Shown: positions 33,276 to 44,069, counted from the stretch's first letter. The stretch: DNA of 64,000 nt from Hermatobates lingyangjiaoensis (GCA_026182355.1 JAPFBL010000231.1:558001-622000), one strand, 5' to 3'. Notes: generated by a model not told the origin, from the sequence alone. Made by a program: numbers and translations.

Positions 33276-33444
33276 TTCGGTTGCAGAGCGTCAAAGTACA
33301 ATTTTATAAAAGTTTTTAAGTTTTTAATAGCACTTGTCCAAACACAATAACAACAATAAAACCTAGGACACCAAAAGTATTACATTTCTTCAACCTCGAT
33401 CAGCTGTTCTTCAAGGTTACCTCAGTTCCAGTGTTGTCCCCACA
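33276..33444 (-). repeat. Gypsy 5' LTR
   Basis: 169 bp, differing from the 3' LTR only at position 33278 (C here, T there) by eye. It is followed by the CAAT target duplication. Confidence 0.95.
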
Positions 33445-33699
33445 CAATATTTGTATGCAAAACATGATATAGTAACGGGACATAAAGTAATAATGAAAAC
33501 TGTGTGATTAATTTGATTCTCATGTGGGTAGCTGGAAACAATGGAATACTGCTGAATGAGTCAGTAAATAATTGAGAAATCATTAGTTGTGCAATCCGTA
33601 ATTGTGTGATCACTTGACCAACCCGTCAGTACCACTTCCTTGGGTATGTCTTGAATTCTCTTAATTGAACTTTTATTTTTTGTTATTCCACTCTAATTT

Positions 33700-33800
33700 T
33701 TTGTAACTAATTAGATTTAATTTGTATTATAGTGTTTTCCTGATGATGAACACAAAGTGTTCGAAACGCGTTGAATAAAACTTCATTTGTGTGGAGACTT
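33700..33800 (+). ncRNA. Hammerhead ribozyme-like motif, family E (solo)
   Basis: This is the best-preserved single motif. The core CTGATGA is at 33740-33746, spacer T, then a perfect 6-bp hairpin GAACAC-AAA-GTGTTC (33748-33762), GAA, and the palindrome ACGCGT followed by T (33766-33772). Upstream GTTTTC and downstream G-AAT-AAAAC can form helix I with a small bulge. Cleavage would be expected after 33772. There is no inverted partner and no TA tract adjacent. It resembles hammerheads carried in Penelope-like elements; activity is unproven. Confidence 0.65.
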
Positions 33801-36650
33801 TTGTTGGTTTATCCATTTTACCTCAGAATAATTGTAAAATGTTTGCAATCATACAAAATTCCTTCCCCTTCGAGCATTTTTGCACTATACACCTCAGCTT
33901 TTACATCAAAGGCACTAACAAGTAGAACAAGAGGAAATCAGGTAAAACGTCGCGAGAACCACCGGGACCAATTTAGTTTACAAAATCCATTCCAACTGAA
34001 CTTACATTAGTTCATTGAAATAATCATTATTCACTATTTCTTGAAAAAGCAGATTTTAAAAATACATGTAAAACATCTATTGGAAATGAGACTACATTAC
34101 TATGAATTATACATTATACATTATATGAATGAATTTCATATAATACAAAGAAGGCACACTCTATATTTAGAAGGGACAGAAATGCCAGGCAATCATCTTG
34201 GGTAGAATATGATTTTCATCAAATCATACCTAAAATAAATGGAAGTGAGAAATACTCTTCTACTTTCTTTTATGAAGGTCATAAAAAAATATAGTTCAAT
34301 TAAAAATAAATGAAGTTCAATTAGTTACAATGATGGGATCCGTAACATAACAGTCATTACTGAGGTCTTAGTTTTAATTATTTTAATAATAGATGAGGTA
34401 TCGATGATTTTAAGATTCTTATAACGGGAAAAATGATTACAGACACAAGTAAACAAATGATACAGTATTGATTTAAATGTGTGTATAGTGCATGAAAATA
34501 AAACAGAAATCATTATGTTGTCAGTATGTGTTTACTTATAGAAAAGTTGAGTGTAAGCTTTTTTGAAAATAATGAATGCCAGCGTGAACAAATTAATGAA
34601 ACTATTATTCACGAATTGGTAATGGGTTTGGTGGTTGTCGTTTAGTGTCAACCGTTCTTTAACTGAATAATAACAAATAATAGACAAAGGAATAGAAAGT
34701 ATGTGATGATATGTTTAACATAAAGGAATAAAGGATGAGATGAATAAACCTTTTATATCCTTATATCCTTATAAAAATGCACTATCAGTTTGTTGTCAAT
34801 GAGTTATATTTTTGTTTGCTGCTTTGAGATATAAATATTTATTATGTTTGGTATATGCTATTCATAGTTTAATAAGACTTGTGTGTATTTATCGTTTGAT
34901 CTGGGTAAATCTTCCGGAACACTGACACAGTACTACATTAATAGACCCGATAGACCTAAGCGCAATAGCTTCTTTTGATCTATGAAGGAAACGTCTCTCT
35001 TCTACTTTCTATGTTTTCCTACTGGAACAGTGTTTTCACTTTAATATTCATGGTGATGAACCACATCAAGAGCTTTTATAATAGTTAAATAATATTATGC
35101 CATATTCAGTTGTGTGTAATTATATCTTTACTAAGCTAATGATTCCATAGTAAAGCTATAATAAATTGTGAGATTCAACATGTCGAAAAGAGGTTGCCGT
35201 TTTTTTCTAGAAGATTTTCAAAGTCCTTTGAAGTAGGTACATAGTAGCAAGGAGAACAGAAATAGGTCGTAAGAACTTGGGATCTCAAAACTAAGCCTTC
35301 TATCAGAAATTATACAAATTCTTTACTAATATTAATTAGAGTGCAAAATATTGCTGAATACATCATAGCATCACAGAATGAGAACAGTGGCTTAAAGTCA
35401 AGCTGTTTTTGATGGGTCATATGCGTCCATGTGCTTTGACGTACATTTTGTGATAAGACGTTAGTATAAGTTTTTCCTGTCTTGCATATTTCCTACAAAA
35501 CTGTGACTAGTATCTTCAGCTTGTACGTCATTTCGTATTTGCTGTTACCAAGATCACAACTCTATTAAACTGAGGAATAAAATTTAGAATAACTAATGTA
35601 GAATTTCGAAGTACGACTCCTTCATAACTAAACTCTTAATCTGGGCACTCAGTGTAAAACAGAAGGCACAATTAAAAGTTTACGTTGAGAAACAAAATTT
35701 AATTAAAATTTAAACATAATTTAGTTGTTATTTAATCATTATTTATTTATTCTCTAAAATTTCATTGACAAGTTTTCTCCTTTATGTTGTTTTACACCAA
35801 TTATATCACAAGAAATTCAACTCTATTTCCATTGGTTTGACACCCAAGAAATTTGGCGATTCTTTTGCTTTCAATTGTCTCTATCATGGTTTCCACAGAT
35901 GTCTTTCTCTAGCCAATTTTTCTAATATCAATATTTTTATCAAAAAGAACTTTAATTGTTTAAAAAAATTTATAAGATAATGTTAAAATTATATTACAAA
36001 TTATTTAGCTCATAAAAACTTGAAAATCAATGAGTAATCAAATAACCTTGATTAATTCCCATTTTTTTAGGAGTGAGAATATTTAATATGGAAAGAATAT
36101 AAAAAAATGTCTCTAGTACATCAGAAAAGAATAAACATACATTACATAATTACAAATATTTGTTAAAAGTTTTATTTTTTTTTTTTGGAAAGTTTGCTCT
36201 AAAAAATTGATATACATCGAGTATTGCTTTAATGTAACGATATTTCCTACTGAAGTGGATTTATATAAATTGGTTGGCTGGCAACAACGTGCAGTAGGCA
36301 TTGGGCAAATATTCAAGGTACCCTGTGCGGAAGCGTGAGGCAAATTCAAAAGAAGCTTCCCGGCGGACAATCCGATTTCAACGCTGATGTTATTTCTTTT
36401 ACTTTGATCGTATTTACCTCACGTGTTTCTGCCAGTTTATTTTTTAAACTTCATACATTTTTGTGAATTTAAGCTTATTTTGACTCTTTATTTAAATATT
36501 ATTATCATGATGGAATGATGGAATTTAAAAGAATTTTTTTGATAACTACGCTTATTTTAATATAATGATACAACATGCTTGAACTTATGTATAACTTATA
36601 ACTTATACAAATAACTTATGTGTAAGAGTGAATAAACATGCGAATATGAA
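33800..36650. other. AT-rich DNA without a recognised gene
   Basis: No gene or element recognised. Frames at 35765-35980, 36113-36370 and 34325-34513 have no known motif. Confidence 0.45.
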
Positions 36651-36654
36651 CTTT

Positions 36655-36656
<2 letters not shown>

Positions 36657-36696
<40 letters not shown>
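36657..36696. repeat. (TA)n microsatellite, left border of family G
   Basis: A TA tract with two small interruptions, directly abutting the family G palindrome. Confidence 0.9.
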
Positions 36697-37808
36697 AGAT
36701 TCAGAGCAAGGGTTCTCGAGGATTTTGGTCAATAAAAAATTCAGCTAGTTAATATCTGCCGACGTTTCGCCAAAGGTTGTTTGGCATTATCAAGGCTAAA
36801 AAACAATTTATTGAAACGACATAAGTAAAGCAAAAACCAATTCTTCTACGGTATACCAATTAACATAAAACCAAAAAGGACAAAACAAAATTCATAAGCA
36901 GGAGAACAAACAAAACAACGAATACCTCCATACAGGGCATTCAAGCAAAACAAAACGACAGTAACAGAGACAGTAACGTCAGAAAATTACAAAAAACAAT
37001 AACAAACGAAAGATCAAACATTTAAAATACATTCAGGGAATAAAACCAAAAAACTAACAGCATTTTTACCTTTTTTGTAAAGAAAACCCTATTTACATCA
37101 GCATCCTACGGGAATAACAAATGTAATGGAAGGTAATATAACCATCAACATAGGAAAAACAATCTATTCCTCCAATATCAACCTAACAATTGTTCTATCG
37201 AACAAACCACAAAAAAACTTAGTTTAATTTATTCGAATCTCCTTAATTAGCTCTTTGTTTTTTTGTGGTTTGTTCGATAGAACAATTGTTAGGTTGATAT
37301 TGGAGGAATAGATTGTTTTTCCTATGTTGATGGTTTATATTACCTTCCATTACATTTGTTATTCCCGTAGGATGCTGATGTAAATAGGGTTTTCTTCACA
37401 AAAAGGTAATAATGCTGTTAGTTTTGGTTTTATTCCCCTGAATGTATTTTAATGTTTGATCTTTCGTTTGTTATTGTTTTTTGTAATTTTCTGACGTTAC
37501 TGTCTCTGTTACTGTCTGTTTTGTTTTGCTTGAATGCCCTGTATGGAGGTATTCGTGGTTTTTGTTGGTCTCCTGCTTATGAATTTTTGTTTTGTCCTTT
37601 TTGGTTTTATGTTAATTGGTATACCGTAGAAGAATGGTTTTTGCTTTACTTATGTCGTTTCAATAAATTGTTTTTAGCCTTGATAATGCCAAACAACCTT
37701 TGGCGAAACGTCGGCAGATATTAACTAGCTGAATTTTTTATTGACCAAAATCCTCGAGAACCCTTGCTCTGAATCTGGATAATCAGTGGTCGAGAAGCTA
37801 CATCATGT
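36697..37808. mobile_element. Inverted pseudo-LTR dimer, family G (about 520-bp arms)
   Basis: Arms 36697-37219 and 37255-37776 are nearly identical inverted copies with a spacer of about 35 bp. The right arm alone extends another 32 bp (GGATAATCAGTGGTCGAGAA part) to a TA tract. Hammerhead-like motifs occur on both arms (minus 36765-36793; plus 37680-37708): a degenerate core TTGATAA, spacer T, a perfect 6-bp stem GCCAAA/TTTGGC, GAA, palindrome ACGT and C. GCC/GGC closes helix I. The 90-codon frame at 37452-37724 lies in the right arm and shows no motif. Confidence 0.88.
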
Positions 37809-37849
37809 ATATATATATATATATTTTTTATATATATATATATATATAT

Positions 37850-38190
37850 ATTATAACAGATTCAATAATATATCGACCGTTTGATAGAATTTGATAGAAG
37901 AACACACCTATATATATATATATATATATAGGTATGTTCTCTAATCGGGATTCGATCATACCTATTCTATCAAACGGTCGATATATTATTGAATGCGTTA
38001 TATATATATTTGGGTTTATATAAGAAGAAATATGAGTTTTTATGAGGATATAAGAAGAGTGTATGGAGAAGATGTGAGTGAATGTTTGAAGAAGTGAAGA
38101 AGTTACATGAACTAATCCCGATTAAAGAACATACCTATTCTATCAAACGGTCGATATTTTATTGAATCTGTTATATATATATATATTATT
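37850..38190. mobile_element. Family H tail fragments in (TA)n DNA
   Basis: Three partial copies of the family H end (GAACAYACCTATTCTATCAA, then CGGTCGATATATTATTGAAT) alternate with TA tracts and a GAGTTTTTATGAGG-type spacer. The first is inverted relative to the other two. They match 44030-44069. Confidence 0.7.
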
Positions 38191-38216
38191 ATATATATAT
38201 ATATATATTAGTGTAT

Positions 38217-38362
38217 TTCGGCAGCAAGTCCTCTTTCAAGCATGTATTATTGAATTTGATGGCAGATTCTGCGTTCACGACTTTATTACTTATAGCTTCT
38301 ATTTTCCTTACAATTTTCTTTTGAAAAGGTGATAATTGCCAAAGCAAACTAGCAAACGACAT
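38217..38362 (-). pseudogene. Penelope-like leader ORF start, family D, left arm
   Basis: The ATG at 38362-38360 gives MSFASLLWQLSP..KKIVRK, then the IEAISKKVVNAESAIKFN block (an indel near 38330 disturbs this copy), then a CLKEDLLPKYTN block before IYI of the TA tract. It is homologous to the family C leader despite unrelated flanks. Confidence 0.55.
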
Positions 38363-38641
38363 TCAGAAGGCTGAAAATAACCACTTCACTGGGGATAACT
38401 ATATTTAATTAAACACTACACTAGATTAAACTAAGATAACAAGCTTTCGGCCCCATGGGTCATCATCAGGTTCTTAAACTACTTATATCAACTAAATATA
38501 CATATTACTGTAATACATACAGTATTTTAAGAACCTGATGATGGCCCATGAGGCCGAAAGCTTGTTATCTTAGTTTAATCTAGTGTAGTGTTTAATTAAA
38601 TATAGTTACCCCCAGTGAAGTGGTTATTTCCAGCCTTCTGA

Positions 38642-38756
38642 ATGTCGTTTGCTAGTTTGCTTTGGCAATTATCACCTTCTCAAAAGAAAATTGTAAGGAA
38701 AATAGAAGCTATAAGTAAGAAAGTCGTGAACGCAGAATCTGCCATCAAATTCAATA

Positions 38757-38757
<1 letters not shown>
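38642..38757 (+). pseudogene. Penelope-like leader ORF start, family D, right arm
   Basis: The ATG at 38642 opens MSFASLLWQLSPSQKKIVRK and continues IEAISKKVVNAESAIKFN, ending at the TA tract after FNN. The clean frame makes the homology with family C (KIVRKIEAISKKVVNAE) obvious. The left arm keeps an additional 12 codons that this arm lacks. Confidence 0.65.
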
Positions 38758-38787
<30 letters not shown>

Positions 38788-38795
38788 TATATATA

Positions 38796-38960
38796 CATAG
38801 AATAAAAATACTAAACAGTCCAAACCGGACAGATAAATAAATGAAAAAGGTAACACATAAAAGAAACGAGTACACTTACTGGATCAATATTTCAAACTGA
38901 AGTTCGTCATTAGGAAGGGAATAGAAGGGAAGAAGAGGTACGTGCGTTGAGGAATTCGAG
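38796..38960 (-). mobile_element. Pseudo-LTR fragment, family J, with hammerhead-like motif
   Basis: The minus strand has CTAATGA (38913-38907), spacer C, a 5-bp stem GAACT/AGTTT (one G-U pair), GAA, palindrome ATAT and T. The element then runs through TTCTTTTATGTGTTACC to a tail (CTGTCCGGTTTGGACTG) and TA tract at 38758-38795. No inverted partner was seen. Confidence 0.55.
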
Positions 38961-39128
38961 TGAAGGGCTCCTTAGAACTCATAGTCGTTTTATCGTAATT
39001 ATCATAATCATAATCATTATCATAATTAGTTTTAAATGGTCTCATAATCAAAATTATTTATATGAAGCACCTTTAATGAGTGCCTTGCGTCACGACTAGT
39101 AAAGACTTCAAACCTCTGTCCTCTAGAG

Positions 39129-39417
39129 CAGGGCTTCTTAAACTGTGGGTCGCGACCCCCAGGGGGGTCGCGAAACATCTGAAAGGGGGTCGCAAAGATC
39201 TGATGCTTTGATACTGATACTGATACTGATATAATTATATATATGTGAAATGAATGGGTACGTATTCTTTAATCCTTATTTTATTTACATTGTAAAATAG
39301 TGCGATATTACATCTACATCTACGGTTAATATATATTTCATTATATGGAGGAGGGGGTCGTTTAAAATTTCCTAAGCTTGAAGGGGGTCGCAATATAAAA
39401 AAGTTTAAGAAGCTCTG
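39129..39417. mobile_element. hAT-type MITE
   Basis: The element is 289 bp with inverted ends (CAGGGCTTCTTAAACT and its complement AGTTTAAGAAGCTCTG, two mismatches), flanked on both sides by the identical 8-bp duplication CTCTAGAG (39121-39128, 39418-39425). An 8-bp duplication with central TA and CAG-type ends is typical of hAT. Inside are GGGGGTCGC words near both ends and a short (ACTGAT)n tract. There is no transposase. Confidence 0.9.
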
Positions 39418-39425
39418 CTCTAGAG

Positions 39426-41470
39426 AGTGCACACGATTCACTTCTCTGTCATGGAGTGCATAAGATTTATCCATCTCCTACACAAAAAGAATTGGATATC
39501 TCGACTTTTTTGGTAATATTAGAAATGAGGAAGGAAGCAATAAGTACGTAATGAATGTTAACTTTGATAACTATTAAAGTATTTGTTTTTATATTTTTAC
39601 CAACACTCTATGTGGGACATGAGACAAATTTTGTTCCTTAAAGAACGTTGTTATGAATATCTAAATATTTAATTTACATTTTTAACTTTTATTTTTTCAT
39701 CGTAATAAATTATTTTTATAATATTTTCTATTCTAATATTTACTTTTAAAAAGTTTCTACGTAAGTATTTTTTTTTATTTGTTTAAATAACATAGATACT
39801 CTTTTAAAACAATATATATATAAATGATGCAAATCAAAATCTGTGATTTTTCTCATTAGTTCTTTTTTTAAAACTATTTAATGATAGAAAAAAATATTGC
39901 AGATATCTGTAAAACGTGTTTGCACTGTAATCATGGGTTTGCACTATGTAGCAAACCTATTTTAGTTAAATCTGTTAAAAATTTATTTCAGTATAAAAAT
40001 ATATCACAACCTATATGTAATTAACAAGACATTATTAAAAAATCCAAAGTTTATAAAATCACCAAAAAGGTTATTTTATATATTTTAATCAACCTTTTTG
40101 ACTTAAAACATGATAATGAAACTTTTATATGCTTCAATATTACCTAAAATCTATGAGTTTCAGTAGGGACAAAGTGTGACATACGTTTATCACATACCAT
40201 GAAGATTTTTTAAACAGTGAGACATGTAGATAAGTTACAAAACAATTGGTAGGAATATCTTAAATCACTGTGATGCATGCATTATCAGAAATATTCAGTG
40301 GATATCAAAACGTATAAACCTACTAAAAACCAATAAAAACTTAAAAATATGTCTCTTTCATCAATATATTTTATAAAAAAAAAACAGCTAAAAAGATAAG
40401 TTTTTAATATTCTTAAGAATGATAAAATTTTTGTTTTTTATTTTGTACATGGTATCTTTTATACTTTTTAGTGTTATGACATAAATTATATCATAATTTT
40501 AATATTTTAAAAAAATTATGGTAATAATTTTAATTCTTTATATCCAAAGATAAATCTTTTTGCAGCTTTACAATTGAATATTTATATTGTCAGGGTAAAT
40601 TTCAATGAGTTACAAGTGTGAACTATGATAGTTTAAGAACAATTTTTAAAAAAAATTTTAGAAATATTTTTAAATAAAATTTTTTCTATCTTTGGAAAAA
40701 ATAACACTTTTTATATAATAAAACTTATTATAGAGAACATATTTTATAATCATTTTAATTTCATATTAAAACTTATTTTCTGTTCATTATCAAAAACAAA
40801 AACTACATTAAAGTGAATATAAGGAGTAAGCCTAGAAAGTTTTGTCATATTATGATGCATAACGTAGCCGTGAATTTATTTAAAACGTGTTCATGTTAGT
40901 AAACTGGAGAACTTGTTTTCTCCAGTTTGTAAAGCTTTGACAACATAAGAAGTAGAAAGGTGATTCAATGGTTTAGATTTATCATTAATGGCTTCTGAAT
41001 AGTAAATTCTTAAAACCCTAAAAAACAGGTGTCGAAAACAAAAATATTAATATTTCTGGGTGAGGGAATAAGAGCGGAGAAACATTTCTTAGTCTTCTTA
41101 GCACACTAAGTCGTTACTCTTAAGAAGATCTGTAGATAAGGACATCTGAGAAATTATATTTGCCATTTACTTTTCTTCTACTATGCTTATACACCAATTA
41201 ATTTACTTTAATAAGAAAAGTTGATTCTTTAAGCAGTTCACCAGAAAATTGAACCCTTCAGTTTTTTGTACTTATTTGGCTAAATGATTGCAAAATGGTT
41301 TATATATATATTTAGCAGTTTTATAAAATTGTACTACACCGACGAGAGATTTAAAATAAATCTATTCTTCACGAGTTTTTCAAGATGTTCTCTTATAAAG
41401 AAGCAGAGTATAGCCTGATCAAAATGTATTTTTCCTGTAATGTATGTTGGTAGCAGTGGTTAATCGAATA
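39426..41470. other. AT-rich DNA without a recognised gene
   Basis: I see no gene, element end or repeat array in this stretch. Confidence 0.5.
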
Positions 41471-41471
41471 A

Positions 41472-41621
41472 CACAAAGTACAATTTTATAAAAGTTTTGT
41501 TTCATAGCACTTGTAAGAAAACACAACATTAAAACCTAGGATACCAAACAATTACAACATTTTTCAACCTGCATCATCTGTTTATCCGTGTTACCTCAGT
41601 CACAGTGTTGTCTCCGCAGTA
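41472..41621 (-). repeat. Solo LTR related to the Gypsy element
   Basis: ACAAAGTACAATTTTATAAA and later AAAACCTAGGATACCAAA, CAACCT, TTACCTCAGT and GTGTTGTCTCCGCA follow the order of the Gypsy LTR at 29053-29221, with many substitutions and a few indels. No coding remains lie beside it. It is an older or different subfamily member left after LTR recombination. Confidence 0.8.
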
Positions 41622-41766
41622 TCAATCTTACATGAGAAGTTTACTACAGTTTTTCAGATACTTAATTTTCATATTACCTGTTTAATATAAGCAAGGACAA
41701 CTAAATGTTTGAGAATTAGTAATATATTATGGTAAAAAATAAAGAAGAAAAATAGTAATATAGATA

Positions 41767-42678
41767 CGAGGTGTATAAATAAAGTAGTGAGACTGGCAAC
41801 GTCGCTTTCGATCTGGCAACGCTGGAGACGCGTGGCCTTGAGTAGCGTCAGGTGCACGTGTGATGCGTCTCCAGTATGAATCTGAACTCGCCACAGTCAT
41901 TTGTTTGTCCGTAGCGTTGGTTTTCGTGAAATGGTTTTTTCTTGAGCGTTTTAAAAATTAGTGACCTCAAAGTTGAGCAGCGGTGTGCAATCAAATTTTG
42001 CTTCAGACTTGGACATAATGCAACCGAAACTTTTGAAAAACTTCAGGAGGCCTATGGAGAACGTGTTTTATCAAGGGCACAGGTTTTTCGGTGGTTTAAG
42101 GAATTTTCAGAAGGAAGAGAGTCGATTGAAGATGAACCACGAAGCGGAAGGCCTTCAAGTGCAAACACCGATGAAAATGTCAACAGAGTACGGAACCTTG
42201 TGCGTTCAGATCGACGCTTGACAGTCAGAATGATCGGGGAACAGTTGAATTTGAATCACACCTCCGTTCATCACATTTTGACCAATGAATTGGAGATGAG
42301 AAAAATTTGTGCGAAAATGGTTCCGAAAATTCCGAAAAGAAAACGAGTTTTTGGCCAGTAAAAACATTCCTGTTGCTCCTCAGCCTCCTTATTCACCAGA
42401 CTTGAGTCTTTATCACTTTTTCCTCTTCCCGAGATTGAAAAATCACCTCAAGGGAACTCATTTCGGGACACTACAAAACATACAAACTGCTGTAACCGAC
42501 CAGCTGAAGGCCATTCCAGAATCCGAGTTCCAGCAATGCTACAATGATTGGAAGGACCGTCTCCAGCGCTGTGTGGCTTCCGAAGGGAACTATTTTGAAG
42601 GTGACAATATCACATTGTAATTATATTTGAATAGAAAATTTAAAAAAATCAGTCTCACTACTTTATTTACACACCTCG
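41767..42678 (+). mobile_element. Mariner transposon copy 2, internally deleted
   Basis: The element is 912 bp with the same inverted ends as copy 1 (one mismatch at the left: GTGTATAAAT) and TA on both sides. Its internal deletion has different breakpoints from copies 1 and 3. Confidence 0.95.
41957..42620 (+). pseudogene. Mariner transposase, start lost and core deleted
   Basis: The start codon position holds ATT in place of the ATG seen in the other copies (about 41957-41959). The N-terminal DNA-binding domain is otherwise complete and unshifted (AIKFCFRLGHNATETFEKLQ to SVHHILTNELEMRKICAKMV). A deletion then joins MVPK to the region after HDNAPCH, with a frameshift, so both the first and second catalytic aspartates are absent. 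In the remaining end, the third catalytic position reads LYHFFLFP where copies 1 and 3 have PCDFFLFP, so the third aspartate has become histidine. It cannot be active. Confidence 0.93.
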
Positions 42679-42679
42679 T

Positions 42680-43125
42680 ATGAACTAATTAATTCAAATA
42701 TAAATATGTTCTATATAAATTCGATTTCAATTGCTTATCAAAGAAATGTAAAACTATGAAAAAGTAAGAAGTTGTTGTTTGTTCAAAACCTATATTATTA
42801 AAACTGGCTGAAACAACGAATTCAAGATGATATGAGCAGTTTTGTTTGAAGGTCTGTTGAATCTAAGTCGTAGAGAGTTATCTGAAAAGTAATGTAAAAA
42901 AAATTGCTTGTATTTAAATACTAAGTTCTTACAACTTTATAGTGATGCGGGACAGAGAGTCTTGTCTCTAAATGCTATCTTAAGAGAGGAATGGAAAGGC
43001 AAAACCCCAATTTGAAATGTTATACATGTTTCAAATTTGATGGAATTTAAACAATACTTTGTATACGACAATAAATTAAATAAAAATATATTTGAGGAAA
43101 GACGCTAGAAGGTGTTCAGAATTTC
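42680..43125. other. No recognised gene
   Basis: AT-rich DNA between mariner copy 2 and the next Penelope-type fragments; nothing identified. Confidence 0.45.
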
Positions 43126-43400
43126 AAAATGCACAGCTAGAGAGATAGAGGTGATAGAAGTGACAGTTTTTAAGTTTGTTTTTTTACTCTATTTGTTACT
43201 CTTCTTCGATTTGGAACTCATATTGTGTCCAGTTTGGATCGTTTTTCCGTTTATTAAGTGAATTAACACATAGAAAAGAACAGAGAAAGTAACTATAGAA
43301 CTCACTTAGATATTTCGACATCCGTCTTCATCAGGACAAAATACAAAGTACTAGCGTTGAGAAGCAACGAAAGTACCAGAGAATTCTTAGAACTACCGCA
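43126..43400. mobile_element. Pseudo-LTR fragments, families B (plus) and A (minus)
   Basis: At 43150-43258 the family B body and tail appear (GTCCAGTTTGGATCGTTTTT). Joined to it at 43259 is an inverted family A arm. Its minus-strand motif at 43312-43334 has an exact CTGATGA, spacer A, stem GAC/GTC, GAA, palindrome ATAT and C. No TA tract remains at the junction. Confidence 0.6.
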
Positions 43401-43749
43401 ATACTGCCCCCCCAACTGAGATGAGGAGAAATAGAAATCCCTCCAATATTTATATATAAATCAAAACAAAAAGTATAATATGAAATAATAATGAAGAAAA
43501 CGATAAGAATAAAAAAAGTAAAAAGAATGAGAATCAATATAATAATAATAATAAATAGTTCAGACCCGGAGGAGAGCGAGTCCCAACGAGACATATAAAT
43601 GCCTCTTCAGAAGCTCTAAGGGAGACATAGGAGTTACACTGGGGGATTTGTTTAATGATTTGGCATGGATGGCTATGGTAAGTCACTGCGTTGACCAACA
43701 GACGCCCTGTGATTGTTCATATGTAGGCTCAGCTCGGTTTAAGCCATCC

Positions 43750-43754
<5 letters not shown>
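43401..43754. other. No recognised gene
   Basis: Mixed-composition DNA with an (ATA)n-like patch near 43540. The 87-codon hydrophobic minus-strand frame (43331-43594) is an AT-composition by-product. Nothing else identified. Confidence 0.4.

Positions 43755-43797
<43 letters not shown>
43755..43797. repeat. (TA)n microsatellite, left border of family H
   Basis: One of the longest uninterrupted TA tracts in the window, ending exactly at the family H arm. Confidence 0.92.
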
Positions 43798-43800
<3 letters not shown>

Positions 43801-44069
43801 GTGTGTTCTCTAATCGTGGTTCGGTCAATTTTCCAGGATAAGAAATCAAACACTCGTTGCCAACGTTTCGGTTTTATTTAAAACCTTTTTTATAGGCAGA
43901 AGTAAGAATTTTCTTAGTTAAAAAATTCTTATTTCTGCCTATGAAAAAGGTTTTAAATAAAACCGAAACGTTGGCAACGAGAGTTTGTTTTCTTATCCTG
44001 GAAAATTGACCGAACTCCGATTAGAAAACACACCTATTCTATCAAACGGTCGATATATTATTGGATCTG
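43798..44069. mobile_element. Inverted pseudo-LTR dimer, family H
   Basis: Arms at about 43798-43916 and 43921-44032 are inverted copies with almost no spacer. The right side alone continues about 36 bp (TCTATCAAACGGTCGATATA part) to the next TA tract. The motif on the plus strand (about 43941-43973) has a decayed core, a perfect 6-bp stem GGTTTT-AAAT-AAAACC, GAA, palindrome ACGT and T, with GCC/GGC closing helix I. The core has one extra A relative to the other families. Confidence 0.85.

Larger units (their letters stand above)
29053..33444 (-). mobile_element. Ty3/Gypsy LTR retrotransposon, minus strand, defective
   Basis: The element is 4392 bp with two 169-bp LTRs that differ, as far as I can see, at one base. 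CAAT is duplicated on both sides (29049-29052, 33445-33448). Read on the minus strand it has 5' LTR, primer binding site, gag, protease, reverse transcriptase, RNase H, integrase, polypurine tract and 3' LTR, the Ty3/Gypsy order. No envelope gene is present. At least six frameshifts and one stop break the coding region although the LTRs look new. Confidence 0.97.
38208..38757. mobile_element. Inverted pseudo-LTR dimer, family D, with intact hammerhead-like motif
   Basis: Arms at about 38247-38480 and 38520-38757 are inverted copies around a 40-bp spacer. The left side extends about 37 bp further to its TA tract. The plus-strand motif at 38535-38563 has CTGATGA, spacer T, a perfect 4-bp stem GGCC around CATGA, GAA, palindrome AGCT and T. 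Helix I forms from AAGAAC and GTT-AT-CTT. The minus-strand motif (38445-38469) has one stem mismatch. Each arm carries an outward Penelope-type leader start. Confidence 0.88.

Noticed and set aside
37452..37724. 90-codon frame in the family G right arm
   Set aside because: Hydrophobic AT-composition frame without motif; the same sequence lies inverted in the left arm.
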